In this document: positions 7,492-12,809 of the stretch, piece by piece | How the letters are laid out: each line of letters opens with the position of its first letter | Numbering within the stretch: position 1 is the stretch's first letter | Origin: Bacillota bacterium | GTDB lineage: Bacteria > Bacillota > UBA4882 > UBA8346 | Direction: 5' to 3' | DNA length: 13,036 bases | Assembly (NCBI GenBank): GCA_003501335.1 | Contig: DNPQ01000132.1 | Span: 1-13,036 of the forward strand | Position numbers and translations under genes: made by a program | The notes under the pieces: model-generated | Database searches by the model: none | Told to the model about the DNA's origin: nothing | What the model saw: the letters and a program-made list of their open reading frames with translations, nothing else

Positions 7492-8139
7492 TTAAAATGT
7501 TCCGTCAAAATCTTTTTTTGCCTCTCGAAGCTTTGAAATTCCTCGGTTAGCTAGTTTAAACCGTTGGACATAAATCCTGGATGATTCAATATTGCTCCAG
7601 CCACCGCCACCATTATATTCTCCAATGGCCATCTCGACATGATCGTGATTTTGTTTCAGTAATTCGGAAAAATGGGCCATGGCCACCCGATAATTGCATT
7701 GCCATTTATAAAAATCACTGGGTCGATATCCCAAACTTTTATAATAAATTTTCCAGGTATCGGGCATTAATTGAGCCGGTCCCTGTTCCCCATGGCTTCC
7801 AACTTTATGTAAGTCAAATCCATCTTCAATCTGGCAAATGGTTAAGCATTGATAGGGATTTATTTTAAATTCCCTGGCATATTCCACTGTAAGATAAACA
7901 AAATCCGGGATCTCCTGAGTCATTAGGCTTGGATTGGTTGAGTTTAGATACCCAGCAACATAACCGTAAATAGCTTCCGCTTTGATAGCATCCGTTTTTT
8001 GATTATTTTTTTCAGCAATATATAGTTTTTCTTCTTTTAAGGTTCTGAAAACTTGTTTGATATTCCAATAATTCAACACGTTGAATATGGTAACCGTCAA
8101 CACAATGATAATGCCAATCCATATTCCTTTATATCGCAA
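7492..8139 (-). CDS. Membrane-anchored lytic transglycosylase-like protein (SLT domain)
   Basis: A 215-residue protein with one N-terminal hydrophobic helix (about 7-24) that acts as an anchor or uncleaved signal, then a lysozyme-like SLT domain outside the membrane. The family cleaves peptidoglycan glycan strands. Visible motifs are CQIEDGF with the likely catalytic Glu (about residue 105), GEQGPAQLMPDTW (the conserved GxxGxxQ(L/M)xP block), and AIGEYNGGGGW, a variant of the usual AYNAG motif. I chose the TTG at 8139 because GAGAGG lies eight bases upstream. The in-frame ATG at 8169 would add ten residues but has no ribosome binding site. Such proteins serve in wall remodelling, sporulation or phage lysis. 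The phage-like coiled-coil gene diverging upstream is suggestive, but not proof, of a prophage origin. Confidence 0.85.
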   Translation of the reverse strand: MRYKGIWIGIIIVLTVTIFNVLNYWNIKQVFRTLKEEKLYIAEKNNQKTDAIKAEAIYGYVAGYLNSTNPSLMTQEIPDFVYLTVEYAREFKINPYQCLTICQIEDGFDLHKVGSHGEQGPAQLMPDTWKIYYKSLGYRPSDFYKWQCNYRVAMAHFSELLKQNHDHVEMAIGEYNGGGGWSNIESSRIYVQRFKLANRGISKLREAKKDFDGTF

Positions 8140-8273
8140 AAATTTCGCCTCTCTTTGTTGTAAGATCATTTAATCATGGCATCATATTTTTACTTTCGGT
8201 ATATCCTCATTGTAACTTCATAGGACTAAGGTCCAAATATTTTATATTTCCATAAATTTCCTTAGAAGATTAG

Positions 8274-8630
8274 TTAATCCATTCAAATAAATATTGTTTT
8301 TGTATCGGCTATTATTACGGTGTCGCAAAAGCGGAAACAAGTTACAATCTGTCAGAGCCGACAAAGATAGAATCACTAAACTCTATCAGTCAAGCCAGGC
8401 AAGAGTTAAAGATTATCAAGGAACAATTAGAAGAATTGAATCAGAAATATCAGCCGGTGATTCAGCAATTGGAAACGCTACAGACTCAGTCGGCAGAGTT
8501 GAAGCAATCCTTGGGCGAATGGAAACAGCTATCGGAGGACTTAAAAAAACAGATCCGTAGATTGGTCCGGCAAAGAAATATCGCGGCAATTTGGGCGGCT
8601 GTAGCAACGGTCGCTTATTTTATTAAATGA
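8274..8630 (+). pseudogene. Phage-like coiled-coil protein with C-terminal membrane helix, start damaged or missing
   Basis: The frame is open from 8274 (after a TAG) to TGA at 8628-8630. It reads a possible signal-peptide end (GVAKA then ETSYNLSEP), a long heptad-rich region (about 8370-8560, Gln/Glu/Leu/Lys-rich, including QLETLQTQSAELKQSL), a basic IRRLVRQRN stretch, and a short hydrophobic tail (AAIWAAVATVAYFIK). This architecture resembles small phage or prophage coiled-coil membrane proteins near lysis genes. No ATG, GTG or TTG exists in frame before the TTG at 8436, which would delete half the coiled coil. The hydrophobic signal core appears shifted into another frame around 8290-8325. 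I therefore call it a probable pseudogene; a short coiled-coil protein from 8436 (64 residues) remains possible. Confidence 0.5.
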
Positions 8631-8634
8631 AGCA

Positions 8635-8722
8635 ACCAGGGCTGCTATTGGAGCATTGCGGGTATAGACAGAGTACTTCCCCTATATAAAAGACAGGTAT
8701 TATTGGCCGTGTCTTCCCTGGT
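8635..8722 (+). ncRNA. Cloverleaf-like foldable segment, possible structured RNA
   Basis: A closing stem ACCAGGG (8635-8641) / CCCTGGT (8716-8722) of seven perfect pairs encloses three hairpins. These are GC-TGCT / AGCA-tt-GC (8641-8659), TATAG / CTATA (8663-8686), and AAGACAGG / CC-g-TGTCTT (8690-8715). The segment starts five bases after the coiled-coil gene's stop and is followed within eleven bases by a strong terminator. It lacks the T-arm sequence and other invariants of a tRNA. The role is unknown; it may be a 3' UTR structure, a regulatory RNA or a decayed element. This is based only on base pairing seen by eye. Confidence 0.35.
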
Positions 8723-8732
8723 AACTTTGTGG

Positions 8733-8757
8733 CCTCCCGAGAGGGAGGTATTTTTTT
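8733..8757 (+). terminator. Strong Rho-independent terminator
   Basis: CCTCCC (8733-8738) and GGGAGG (8743-8748) form a perfect GC-rich stem closed by the stable-type loop GAGA. TA and seven Ts (8751-8757) follow. It ends plus-strand transcription from the coiled-coil and cloverleaf region before the gene at 8806. Confidence 0.85.
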
Positions 8758-8805
8758 ATTTGGAATTAAATTGTAGAATAGAATAAAAAAGGGTAGAGGA
8801 ATCAT

Positions 8806-9321
8806 ATGACTATTATAATTAATAGTGGAAATAGTAATGTATTAGGATTAAAAGATTGGATTACCCTAATAATATCTCTGATAAGTGCAGGGGCAACGAT
8901 TTTTTTTAGTAATGCCGTTTATCATTTATCCCGAAATAAGGAATGGCAGGCGAAGGATGCAAAGCAACGGCTGCGTTTACTATGCTTAGATATAATAATA
9001 AATAATTGTTATAAAGTTGAAGAAACTTTATCAGCAGCAGTAATTTATTCTTGGAAGAGCCTTTCTAATAGGCTTAAAGATCTTCCGAAAGATTGCGGAG
9101 TTACAGAAGAACAGCGGTCTGAAGTACTAACAAAAGATGAATGCGAATTAATAATACATCTTTGGAATGAGTTAAAAAGATATAAAGGGAACTGGGATAA
9201 CCTGGACAATTCTGAGGACTATACGATATTTAAACCAGAGATGAAAGCGTTGGCAGATGAATTTTGTAAAGCATATAGAGAATTAAGCAAGGAAAATAAA
9301 GTATTAGATCCATGGCAGTAA
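8806..9321 (+). CDS. Single-TM protein of unknown function
   Basis: A 171-residue protein I do not recognise. A polar N-terminus of about 15 residues precedes one strong hydrophobic helix (about 18-42, WITLIISLISAGATIFFSNA). A mostly helical, charged soluble domain follows, with cysteines at about 61, 69, 98, 113 and 155. By the positive-inside tendency (RNKEWQAKDAKQR after the helix) the C-terminal domain is probably cytoplasmic. AGAGGA lies five bases before the ATG, and the gene has its own terminator 13 bases past the stop, so it is an independent unit. It is AT-rich compared with the sensor operon, in keeping with the accessory region that begins here. Small membrane-anchored proteins like this are frequent in prophages and defence islands, but nothing here identifies a role. 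Confidence 0.75.
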   Translation: MTIIINSGNSNVLGLKDWITLIISLISAGATIFFSNAVYHLSRNKEWQAKDAKQRLRLLCLDIIINNCYKVEETLSAAVIYSWKSLSNRLKDLPKDCGVTEEQRSEVLTKDECELIIHLWNELKRYKGNWDNLDNSEDYTIFKPEMKALADEFCKAYRELSKENKVLDPWQ

Positions 9322-9333
9322 ATTATTATCTTT

Positions 9334-9360
9334 GACCTTCCTTTGGAGAGGTCTCTTTTT
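9334..9360 (+). terminator. Rho-independent terminator of the 8806-9321 gene
   Basis: GACCT-TCC (9334-9341) pairs with GGA-g-AGGTC (9345-9353) across a TTT loop with one bulged G, and TCTTTTT follows (9354-9360). It begins 13 bases after the stop codon. Confidence 0.8.
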
Positions 9361-9369
9361 AAGTTCAAA

Positions 9370-9465
9370 AATCGGTAAAACTGTCCATTGAATCTTCGGA
9401 CGCGTCTAATATAATTAATTTGTAGAAAAGAACGAATGAAAAGGGGATGCGTCATGAAGAGAAGA
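9370..9465 (+). repeat. Left copy of ~95-bp promoter-containing direct repeat
   Basis: This block matches 12321-12416 at roughly 85 of 96 positions with one small indel. Shared parts include AATCG(G/A)TAAAACTGTCC, the promoter, TAATTAATTTGT, and GAAAAGGGGATGCGTCA(T/C)GAAGAGA. The two copies bound the segment carrying the recombinase-like gene. They are too diverged to be recent attachment sites, but could be old ones, or the 5' ends of two paralogous genes. Confidence 0.85.
9388..9415 (+). promoter_or_regulatory. Sigma-A-type promoter with internal palindrome
   Basis: TTGAAT (9388-9393) and TATAAT (9410-9415) are separated by 16 bases. GACGCGTC, a perfect palindrome, lies between them, and GTCC (9383) and GGAC (9399) form another symmetric pair, so a repressor could bind across the promoter. 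The same promoter recurs at 12339-12366. Confidence 0.7.
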
Positions 9466-9575
9466 AGTAAATTGATCTTTAATAAGTCTTGATTATCGCG
9501 GCTACGATGCCACGTTTTTTGCTGGTACTAATAACGTCCACAAAGCTTAATGACACTTCGACTTATCACTCCCAA
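9454..9575 (+). pseudogene. Decayed start of a secreted-protein gene (frameshifted)
   Basis: A good ribosome binding site (AAGGGG, seven bases before ATG 9454) starts MKRRSKLIFNKS, which ends at TGA 9490-9492. Adding one T before that stop would join it to an open frame reading LIIAATMPRFLLVLITSTKL and then NDTSTYHSQ. The result would be a basic N-terminus, a hydrophobic core and a polar mature start, which is the plan of a signal peptide. The frame then runs antisense into the minus-strand gene at 9576. I infer the 5' end of a lost secreted-protein gene; a real 12-residue leader peptide followed by a hairpin and T6 (9497-9520) is an alternative. Confidence 0.4.
9497..9565. repeat. Repeat unit A: stem-loop plus TGACACTTCGACTTA box
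   Basis: CGCGGCTACGATGCCACG (9497-9514) is an imperfect stem around CGA. TGACACTTCGACTTA (551-565 in the 9 kb line) is identical to 10353-10367. On the minus strand the unit follows the stop of the 229-residue gene. On the plus strand the stem is followed by T6 and could act as a terminator for the upstream promoter. Confidence 0.55.
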
Positions 9576-10265
9576 TCAACAGCCAGGGACGGCGTCACCA
9601 TTTTCTTGATCATCCAATTTAACTATTCCTTCAATTAAATACTCATAAATTTCACCTGAATTATAAACAGTTCTTTCAAAATTGGCTCCCGGTAATTCCA
9701 ATGCAATATTTCCGGAACCCGACCAATAACTTTTCCATATACTTTCCCTAATTTCTTCATTCAAACTAAAGATTGTATAGGCTAATCTAGCCAAAGAAAC
9801 AATTTCCATATTTAGTTTTACTACCCTAGTTAATGATGGGAGCGTATTTTCAAGTTTAAATTTTTTAACTGTATTAAGATCCCAATTATTAGGATATTTT
9901 TGATTAACTAACTGACAGGATTCATAATTCCCAAAAGCATAAATAGCTGATAATCTGGATGGGTATAATGAAAAATATTTTAGACGGTAATATTCTGCAT
10001 CATATTCAACTGCGTAGTCACTTATTGCCCTTAAACCATATGGAGATACAATTCCTAACTCGCTCTGACGTGGCTCAAATGGTATATAATTTATAGTCCC
10101 ATTTATATATTTATCTAAGAATCCTTTATCTAAGGCGCAATTAGAAATACTTGCCGAACTAAATTGCCTGTTAGTTTTAAGAAGATGAGCGGTTGAAGGA
10201 TTGTATTTACTTATAAATATATAAAAAGTATCCGGAATTTGCATATCCATATTTAACAGCATCAT
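9576..10265 (-). CDS. 229-residue protein of unknown function
   Basis: I do not recognise a characterised family. The start at 10265 is well supported: AAAGGAGTATCA precedes ATG ATG. The longer open frame to 10358 passes through the repeat and this ribosome binding site. The protein is soluble, with no signal peptide or membrane helix. Its middle part reads YYRLKYFSLYPSRLSAIYAF (about 92-111), in which a hydrophobic-Ser-Arg-hydrophobic stretch resembles some DUF proteins with ADP-ribosyltransferase-like folds. That likeness is weak and only a suggestion. A later segment, REIYEYL-like (YNSGEIYEYLIEG), is near the C-terminus. It is the last minus-strand gene of the accessory segment, preceded by stem-loop B and followed by unit A. 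It is AT-rich, consistent with transfer. Confidence 0.75.
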   Translation of the reverse strand: MMLLNMDMQIPDTFYIFISKYNPSTAHLLKTNRQFSSASISNCALDKGFLDKYINGTINYIPFEPRQSELGIVSPYGLRAISDYAVEYDAEYYRLKYFSLYPSRLSAIYAFGNYESCQLVNQKYPNNWDLNTVKKFKLENTLPSLTRVVKLNMEIVSLARLAYTIFSLNEEIRESIWKSYWSGSGNIALELPGANFERTVYNSGEIYEYLIEGIVKLDDQENGDAVPGC

Positions 10266-10286
10266 TGATACTCCTTTCAGATTTAT

Positions 10287-10367
10287 GGCGGCACAATGCC
10301 GACATTGACCCAAATTAACGGTTATAGTATTTAACGTGTCTGTATAATTTAGTGACACTTCGACTTA
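10287..10367. repeat. Repeat unit B: stem-loop plus TGACACTTCGACTTA box
   Basis: GGCGGCACAATGCCGAC (10287-10303) contains the stem CGGCA/TGCCG around CAA, and the 15-mer at 10353-10367 is identical to that of unit A. The two are about 50 bases apart, as in unit A. On the minus strand the box includes the TAA of the 56-codon remnant, and the stem-loop stands 12 bases before the ribosome binding site of the 229-residue gene. Confidence 0.55.
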
Positions 10368-10535
10368 GCTTTGCGGATATGGTGCGATTCTTCCTGAATA
10401 TACTCCTTGAAAAGCTTCGTGATAAAACTTTCCGCACCCTTGTGGAGATACGATGTTATCGGCTGTGCAGTTGGCTCTAATTTGAAGGTTGCTAGGATAG
10501 CAACCACTAACAACAGTTCTTTTAGGTTTCTCCAC
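10365..10535 (-). pseudogene. Probable 3' remnant of a secreted-protein gene
   Basis: A 56-codon frame (GTG 10535 to TAA 10365) reads a Cys-containing, Ser/Asn-rich sequence including VVSGCYPSNLQIRANCTADN and GCGKFYHEAFQGVYSG. The frame stays open upstream to 10580, where NSLSAQAKNVIITVE looks like the end of a signal peptide and the start of a mature protein. There is no ribosome binding site, and the frame overlaps the 3' end of the 194-residue gene by 14 bases from the GTG. The best reading is the truncated tail of a secreted protein joined to the end of its neighbour; a coupled small gene is possible. Confidence 0.35.
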
Positions 10536-11106
10536 CGTTATAATAACGTTTTTTGCTTGAGCGGAAAGGGAATTTATTGTCTACTTCATTATGACCAATG
10601 GGATTATTCCAAAATACTTGTGTGATAAATTTTCTGCCGTATGCATTCTCGTATTGTAAGTTAAATCTCATCTTTTGCAATTCAGGTGGTCTGTATTTAT
10701 TTAATTGATGTTTAAAAGTATCCGCTAAACTTTTATCAATAACAACCACATACTTGGATTCTGTTATCTTCATGTCATGCGCTTTTATAAAATTATTTCT
10801 TTCAAGGTTAACGTCAAGAAGTTTAATATCATTAGGCCAAATAATGGATAAATTATAAGTGTCATAGCAGCTATTGTTTTTAAATACAACGATAAAATTA
10901 TATTCACATCGAACACGCTCAAAATTACGACCATCAAAATAAGTACTATGAATCCCATGTTTTATTTCACAATAAATCTTTGGATGTGTTTTAAAATATC
11001 TTTTCCAAATAATTTCGGAAACAATAAAAGTTAAAATAGCAGTAATAGCCCAAAGTATGATTGGCTTTAGAATGTCATCCCACATAAAAAGAAACCACTC
11101 TTTCAT
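10522..11106 (-). CDS. Membrane-anchored protein of unknown function, 194 residues
   Basis: One N-terminal transmembrane helix (about 12-34, ILKPIILWAITAILTFIVSEII) precedes a basic patch (WKRYFKTHPK). The remaining ~150 residues form a beta-rich-looking domain with repeated aromatic and hydrophobic strands (YNFIVVFKNNS, YDTYNLSIIW). This suggests an immunoglobulin-like or similar sandwich fold, but I recognise no family. The ATG has no ribosome binding site of its own. It lies one base after the stop of a 16-codon ORF that has one, so translation is probably coupled. The last ~17 codons overlap another open frame with signal-peptide-like character, so the natural C-terminus may have been replaced by recombination. 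It sits just downstream of the recombinase-like gene. Confidence 0.7.
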   Translation of the reverse strand: MKEWFLFMWDDILKPIILWAITAILTFIVSEIIWKRYFKTHPKIYCEIKHGIHSTYFDGRNFERVRCEYNFIVVFKNNSCYDTYNLSIIWPNDIKLLDVNLERNNFIKAHDMKITESKYVVVIDKSLADTFKHQLNKYRPPELQKMRFNLQYENAYGRKFITQVFWNNPIGHNEVDNKFPFRSSKKRYYNGGET

Positions 11107-11107
11107 G

Positions 11108-11158
11108 TTAATTTATAGTCCAAAGGCCTACATTTCTTTTTGATCTGCCAAAAGTCAT
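11108..11158 (-). CDS. 16-residue leader ORF coupled to the 194-residue gene
   Basis: The peptide MTFGRSKRNVGLWTIN is preceded by GGAGATGAGGGT directly before its ATG. It stops at TAA 11108-11110, and ATG 11106 of the next gene follows after a single base. Because the downstream gene has no ribosome binding site, the likely role is to deliver ribosomes to it. The peptide could also be the residue of a larger lost gene. Confidence 0.5.
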   Translation of the reverse strand: MTFGRSKRNVGLWTIN

Positions 11159-11180
11159 ACCCTCATCTCCATTTTTTATT

Positions 11181-11197
11181 GCGGCCACGATGGCATT
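11181..11197. repeat. Stem-loop C
   Basis: GCGGCCACGATGGCATT contains GCCA-CGA-TGGC. Compared with copy D (GGCA-CGA-TGCC) both sides of one G-C pair are exchanged, so the pairing is kept. On the minus strand it lies four bases past the recombinase stop and about 13 bases before the ribosome binding site of the leader ORF. Confidence 0.5.
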
Positions 11198-11200
11198 CTT

Positions 11201-12121
11201 TCATAATTCACCTAAAAATGGTTTATCTGATTTAAATCCAGCATTAATGTCAATTTTCAAATCTTCTATGTACTGCTTCACTCTTGATAAATCCAACCCA
11301 AAGAAGGTGGCTACTGCTAAAGAATCCCGCCCACTTTGGATACATTTTTTTATTCTTGTATGCCTTATTGATGAACAGGAAATTTTTCTTTGCTTATCAA
11401 TATCAGTTGAATCCAATATTGTCTCGAGATCCTTTTGTATCATACGTGTACTAAGAACATAAGACTCACCTTTTGTGGCTCGAAATAATGAATCTGATTC
11501 TTTATAATCTGTTATCTGTGCGAGATATTCTTTCATCAATTTGACTAAATCCTTACTCATGGATCTAGTTCTTTCCTTTTGCCGGATTCTAAAAGTTACA
11601 CTTTCCTCGCCCATATTTATATCTGATACTTTAAGTTTATAAATCTCAGAAACTTCCGCACCAAAATGCCACATTAAGGCAAACATTATCCTTCTTCGCA
11701 GATTTACAATATAGCTTGACTTTGGAAGTCCATTTTTTAATGCTTGACGTATTTTCTCAATTTCTTCTTCATTCATTATGACCGGTGGAAGATCTTCACC
11801 TTTTTCAGGTATATCTAATAATTCATCTGCTTTTTTATCAGTTAAGCCTTCCTTAAAAGCCCAGATAAGAAAACTTTTCATTGCAAAGTATTTAACACGC
11901 AATGTCTTTCCCTTGTTTTTCTTTACCTCACGCAAATAATCAAAAAAACTACCCAGATGAATTTTTAGAATTGCATCAAACTTTGTATCAGGAAATTCAT
12001 TATCCATGAACTCTACAAAAGACTGAAGCCCCAGTTCATAGGAAGTCCTAGTACTATCAGACATTTTTTTTCTTTCTAAAGTTTTTATAAATTTTCTTAT
12101 ATACGGTTGAAAATACTCCAT
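11201..12121 (-). CDS. Tyrosine-recombinase-like protein with degenerate active site
   Basis: A 306-residue protein with the plan of XerC/XerD-type or phage integrases: an N-terminal SAM-like core-binding domain (about 1-105, with STRTSYELGLQSFVEFM) and a C-terminal catalytic domain (about 115-295). Catalytic residues are only partly kept. Present are the beta-hairpin Lys (about K182, QKERTRSM), Arg253 of the second motif (SSIRHTRI) and Tyr284 (RVKQYIED). Missing are the first Arg (GAEVSEI has Glu156 where GLRVSEL has Arg), the first His of HxxR (Ser250) and the second His/Trp (Leu276 in FFGLDLS). It may bind DNA without normal recombination, or be an unusual subfamily. CAAGGGGGC precedes the ATG. 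It lies near the right end of a segment bounded by direct repeats. Confidence 0.85.
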   Translation of the reverse strand: MEYFQPYIRKFIKTLERKKMSDSTRTSYELGLQSFVEFMDNEFPDTKFDAILKIHLGSFFDYLREVKKNKGKTLRVKYFAMKSFLIWAFKEGLTDKKADELLDIPEKGEDLPPVIMNEEEIEKIRQALKNGLPKSSYIVNLRRRIMFALMWHFGAEVSEIYKLKVSDINMGEESVTFRIRQKERTRSMSKDLVKLMKEYLAQITDYKESDSLFRATKGESYVLSTRMIQKDLETILDSTDIDKQRKISCSSIRHTRIKKCIQSGRDSLAVATFFGLDLSRVKQYIEDLKIDINAGFKSDKPFLGEL

Positions 12122-12151
12122 ATAAATGCCCCCTTGAATTCTCCAAAATGT

Positions 12152-12178
12152 GGCGGCACGATGCCGCCATCGACTTTA
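12152..12178. repeat. Stem-loop D with abbreviated box
   Basis: GGCGGCA-CGA-TGCCGCC (12152-12168) is a perfect seven-pair stem with a three-base loop. It is followed by ATCGACTTTAGC, which resembles TTCGACTTAGC of unit B, so the spacer present in units A and B is absent here. On the minus strand it stands upstream of the recombinase ribosome binding site. Confidence 0.6.
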
Positions 12179-12320
12179 GCAGGTATGGCGTATATCTAAT
12201 CTATAACTTTATACGACATTATGCATTAAAGTATTATATAGCTTTTATTATCACATATTTCTTCTAATGTTACATATTTTCCTTTTTAATAATGAAGCGA
12301 AATATTGAATGGTTTTTTTG

Positions 12321-12416
12321 AATCGATAAAACTGTCCATTGAATCTTCGGACGTGTCCAATATAATTAATTTGTGGGATTAAAACGAGTGAAAAGGGGAT
12401 GCGTCACGAAGAGAAA
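12321..12416 (+). repeat. Right copy of ~95-bp promoter-containing direct repeat
   Basis: This block matches 9370-9465 in the same orientation. The start codon ATG of the left copy (GCGTCATGAAGAG) is ACG here (GCGTCACGAAGAG), so the shared leader frame has lost its start. The alternative frame ATGCGTCA(T/C)GAAGAG differs only by a synonymous His codon. Confidence 0.85.
12339..12366 (+). promoter_or_regulatory. Sigma-A-type promoter, second copy
   Basis: TTGAAT (12339-12344) and TATAAT (12361-12366) are spaced by 16 bases, as in the left repeat. GGACGTGTCC, a near-palindrome, lies between the elements where the left copy has GGACGCGTCT. It drives rightward transcription toward the small membrane ORF. 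Confidence 0.7.
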
Positions 12417-12464
12417 AAACAAATGGATTAAGTGGCGGTGCATTTTCCGTGCCTTTTTATATCG

Positions 12465-12704
12465 ATGATAATGGTAATGCATAAGCTCTATCACTGGTCC
12501 ACAAATCCAATGTTACAATACTTTTTGGTCTTTGTTGCAATCACGATTGAGCTGGTAGCCCAATATTTCCGAGGAATGATTTCACTTCATTTTAAGCGTA
12601 AACTGTCGTACTACCAGATCAGAATGCTTGGCTATTCACTGGGTTTTTCATTATACATAGTAGCGTTTGCTTACCCTGCGGCATTAAAACTTCCGGCGCT
12701 TTAA
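12465..12704 (+). CDS. Small two-helix membrane protein, uncertain
   Basis: The frame reads MIMVMHKLYHW and then two hydrophobic stretches (about 18-35, FLVFVAITIELVAQYF; about 60-75, LGFSLYIVAFAYPAAL) linked by a basic loop (HFKRKLSYYQIR), 79 residues in all. The ATG at 12465 overlaps the TGA of a 20-codon frame (12406-12468) that starts from the repeat's ribosome binding site but with ACG instead of ATG, so coupling may once have existed. A GTG at 12432 would extend it, but it overlaps a hairpin followed by T5 (12433-12458). There is no direct ribosome binding site. It may be the 3' part of a broken gene. No family is recognised. Confidence 0.4.
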   Translation: MIMVMHKLYHWSTNPMLQYFLVFVAITIELVAQYFRGMISLHFKRKLSYYQIRMLGYSLGFSLYIVAFAYPAALKLPAL

Positions 12705-12744
12705 TAACTTCATAAAAATTCATTAACGCACAAAGGTCTTCGAT

Positions 12745-12774
12745 AAAAAAAGAGCTTCATTTTCATGAAGCTCT
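12745..12774 (-). terminator. Strong terminator for the leftward right-edge gene, possibly bidirectional
   Basis: AGAGCTTCAT (12751-12760) and ATGAAGCTCT (12765-12774) form a perfect ten-pair stem with loop TTTC. On the minus strand the next bases are six Us (complement of 12745-12750). On the plus strand the tail CACTATTTTATAT is weaker but could end the small membrane ORF as well. Confidence 0.85.
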
Positions 12775-12809
12775 CACTATTTTATATATAATCTTGAACA
12801 AATAAGGTC

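Larger units (their letters stand above)
12122..12464. other. Intergenic region between the recombinase and the small membrane ORF
   Basis: This stretch holds stem-loop D, a very AT-rich part (12185-12320) that should contain the leftward recombinase promoter, and the right copy of the ~95-bp repeat with its rightward promoter. A minus-strand TATAAT lies in the AT-rich part near 12233, but without a convincing -35. I see no gene apart from the short leader frame after the repeat. Confidence 0.45.

Noticed and set aside
7243..7868. Plus-strand frames opposite the zinc-ribbon and transglycosylase genes
   Set aside because: They are antisense shadows; the minus-strand proteins have recognisable motifs and ribosome binding sites.
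8635..8722. tRNA gene
   Set aside because: A seven-pair acceptor-like stem is present, but there is no TTCGA-type T-loop, no canonical D-arm, no proper seven-base anticodon loop, and the length and arm sizes do not fit.
8701..8757. T-box or known riboswitch before the gene at 8806
   Set aside because: The terminator is strong, but the conserved T-box sequence and the consensus of c-di-GMP, ZTP, fluoride and preQ1 riboswitches are not seen.
8623..8805. Minus-strand 60-codon frame over the cloverleaf and terminator
   Set aside because: It consists of the complement of the hairpins and terminator and has no ribosome binding site.
10266..10358. N-terminal extension of the 229-residue protein to 10358
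   Set aside because: It would translate through the stem-loop repeat and the ribosome binding site AAAGGAG; the start at 10265 is much better placed.
10407..10625. Plus-strand 72-codon frame
   Set aside because: It is antisense to the 194-residue gene end and the secreted-protein remnant, with no ribosome binding site.
9497..12178. Classical integron attC sites
   Set aside because: The boxes do not contain the GTTRRRY/RYYYAAC core sites, and the recombinase lacks catalytic residues expected of IntI; only a loose analogy remains.
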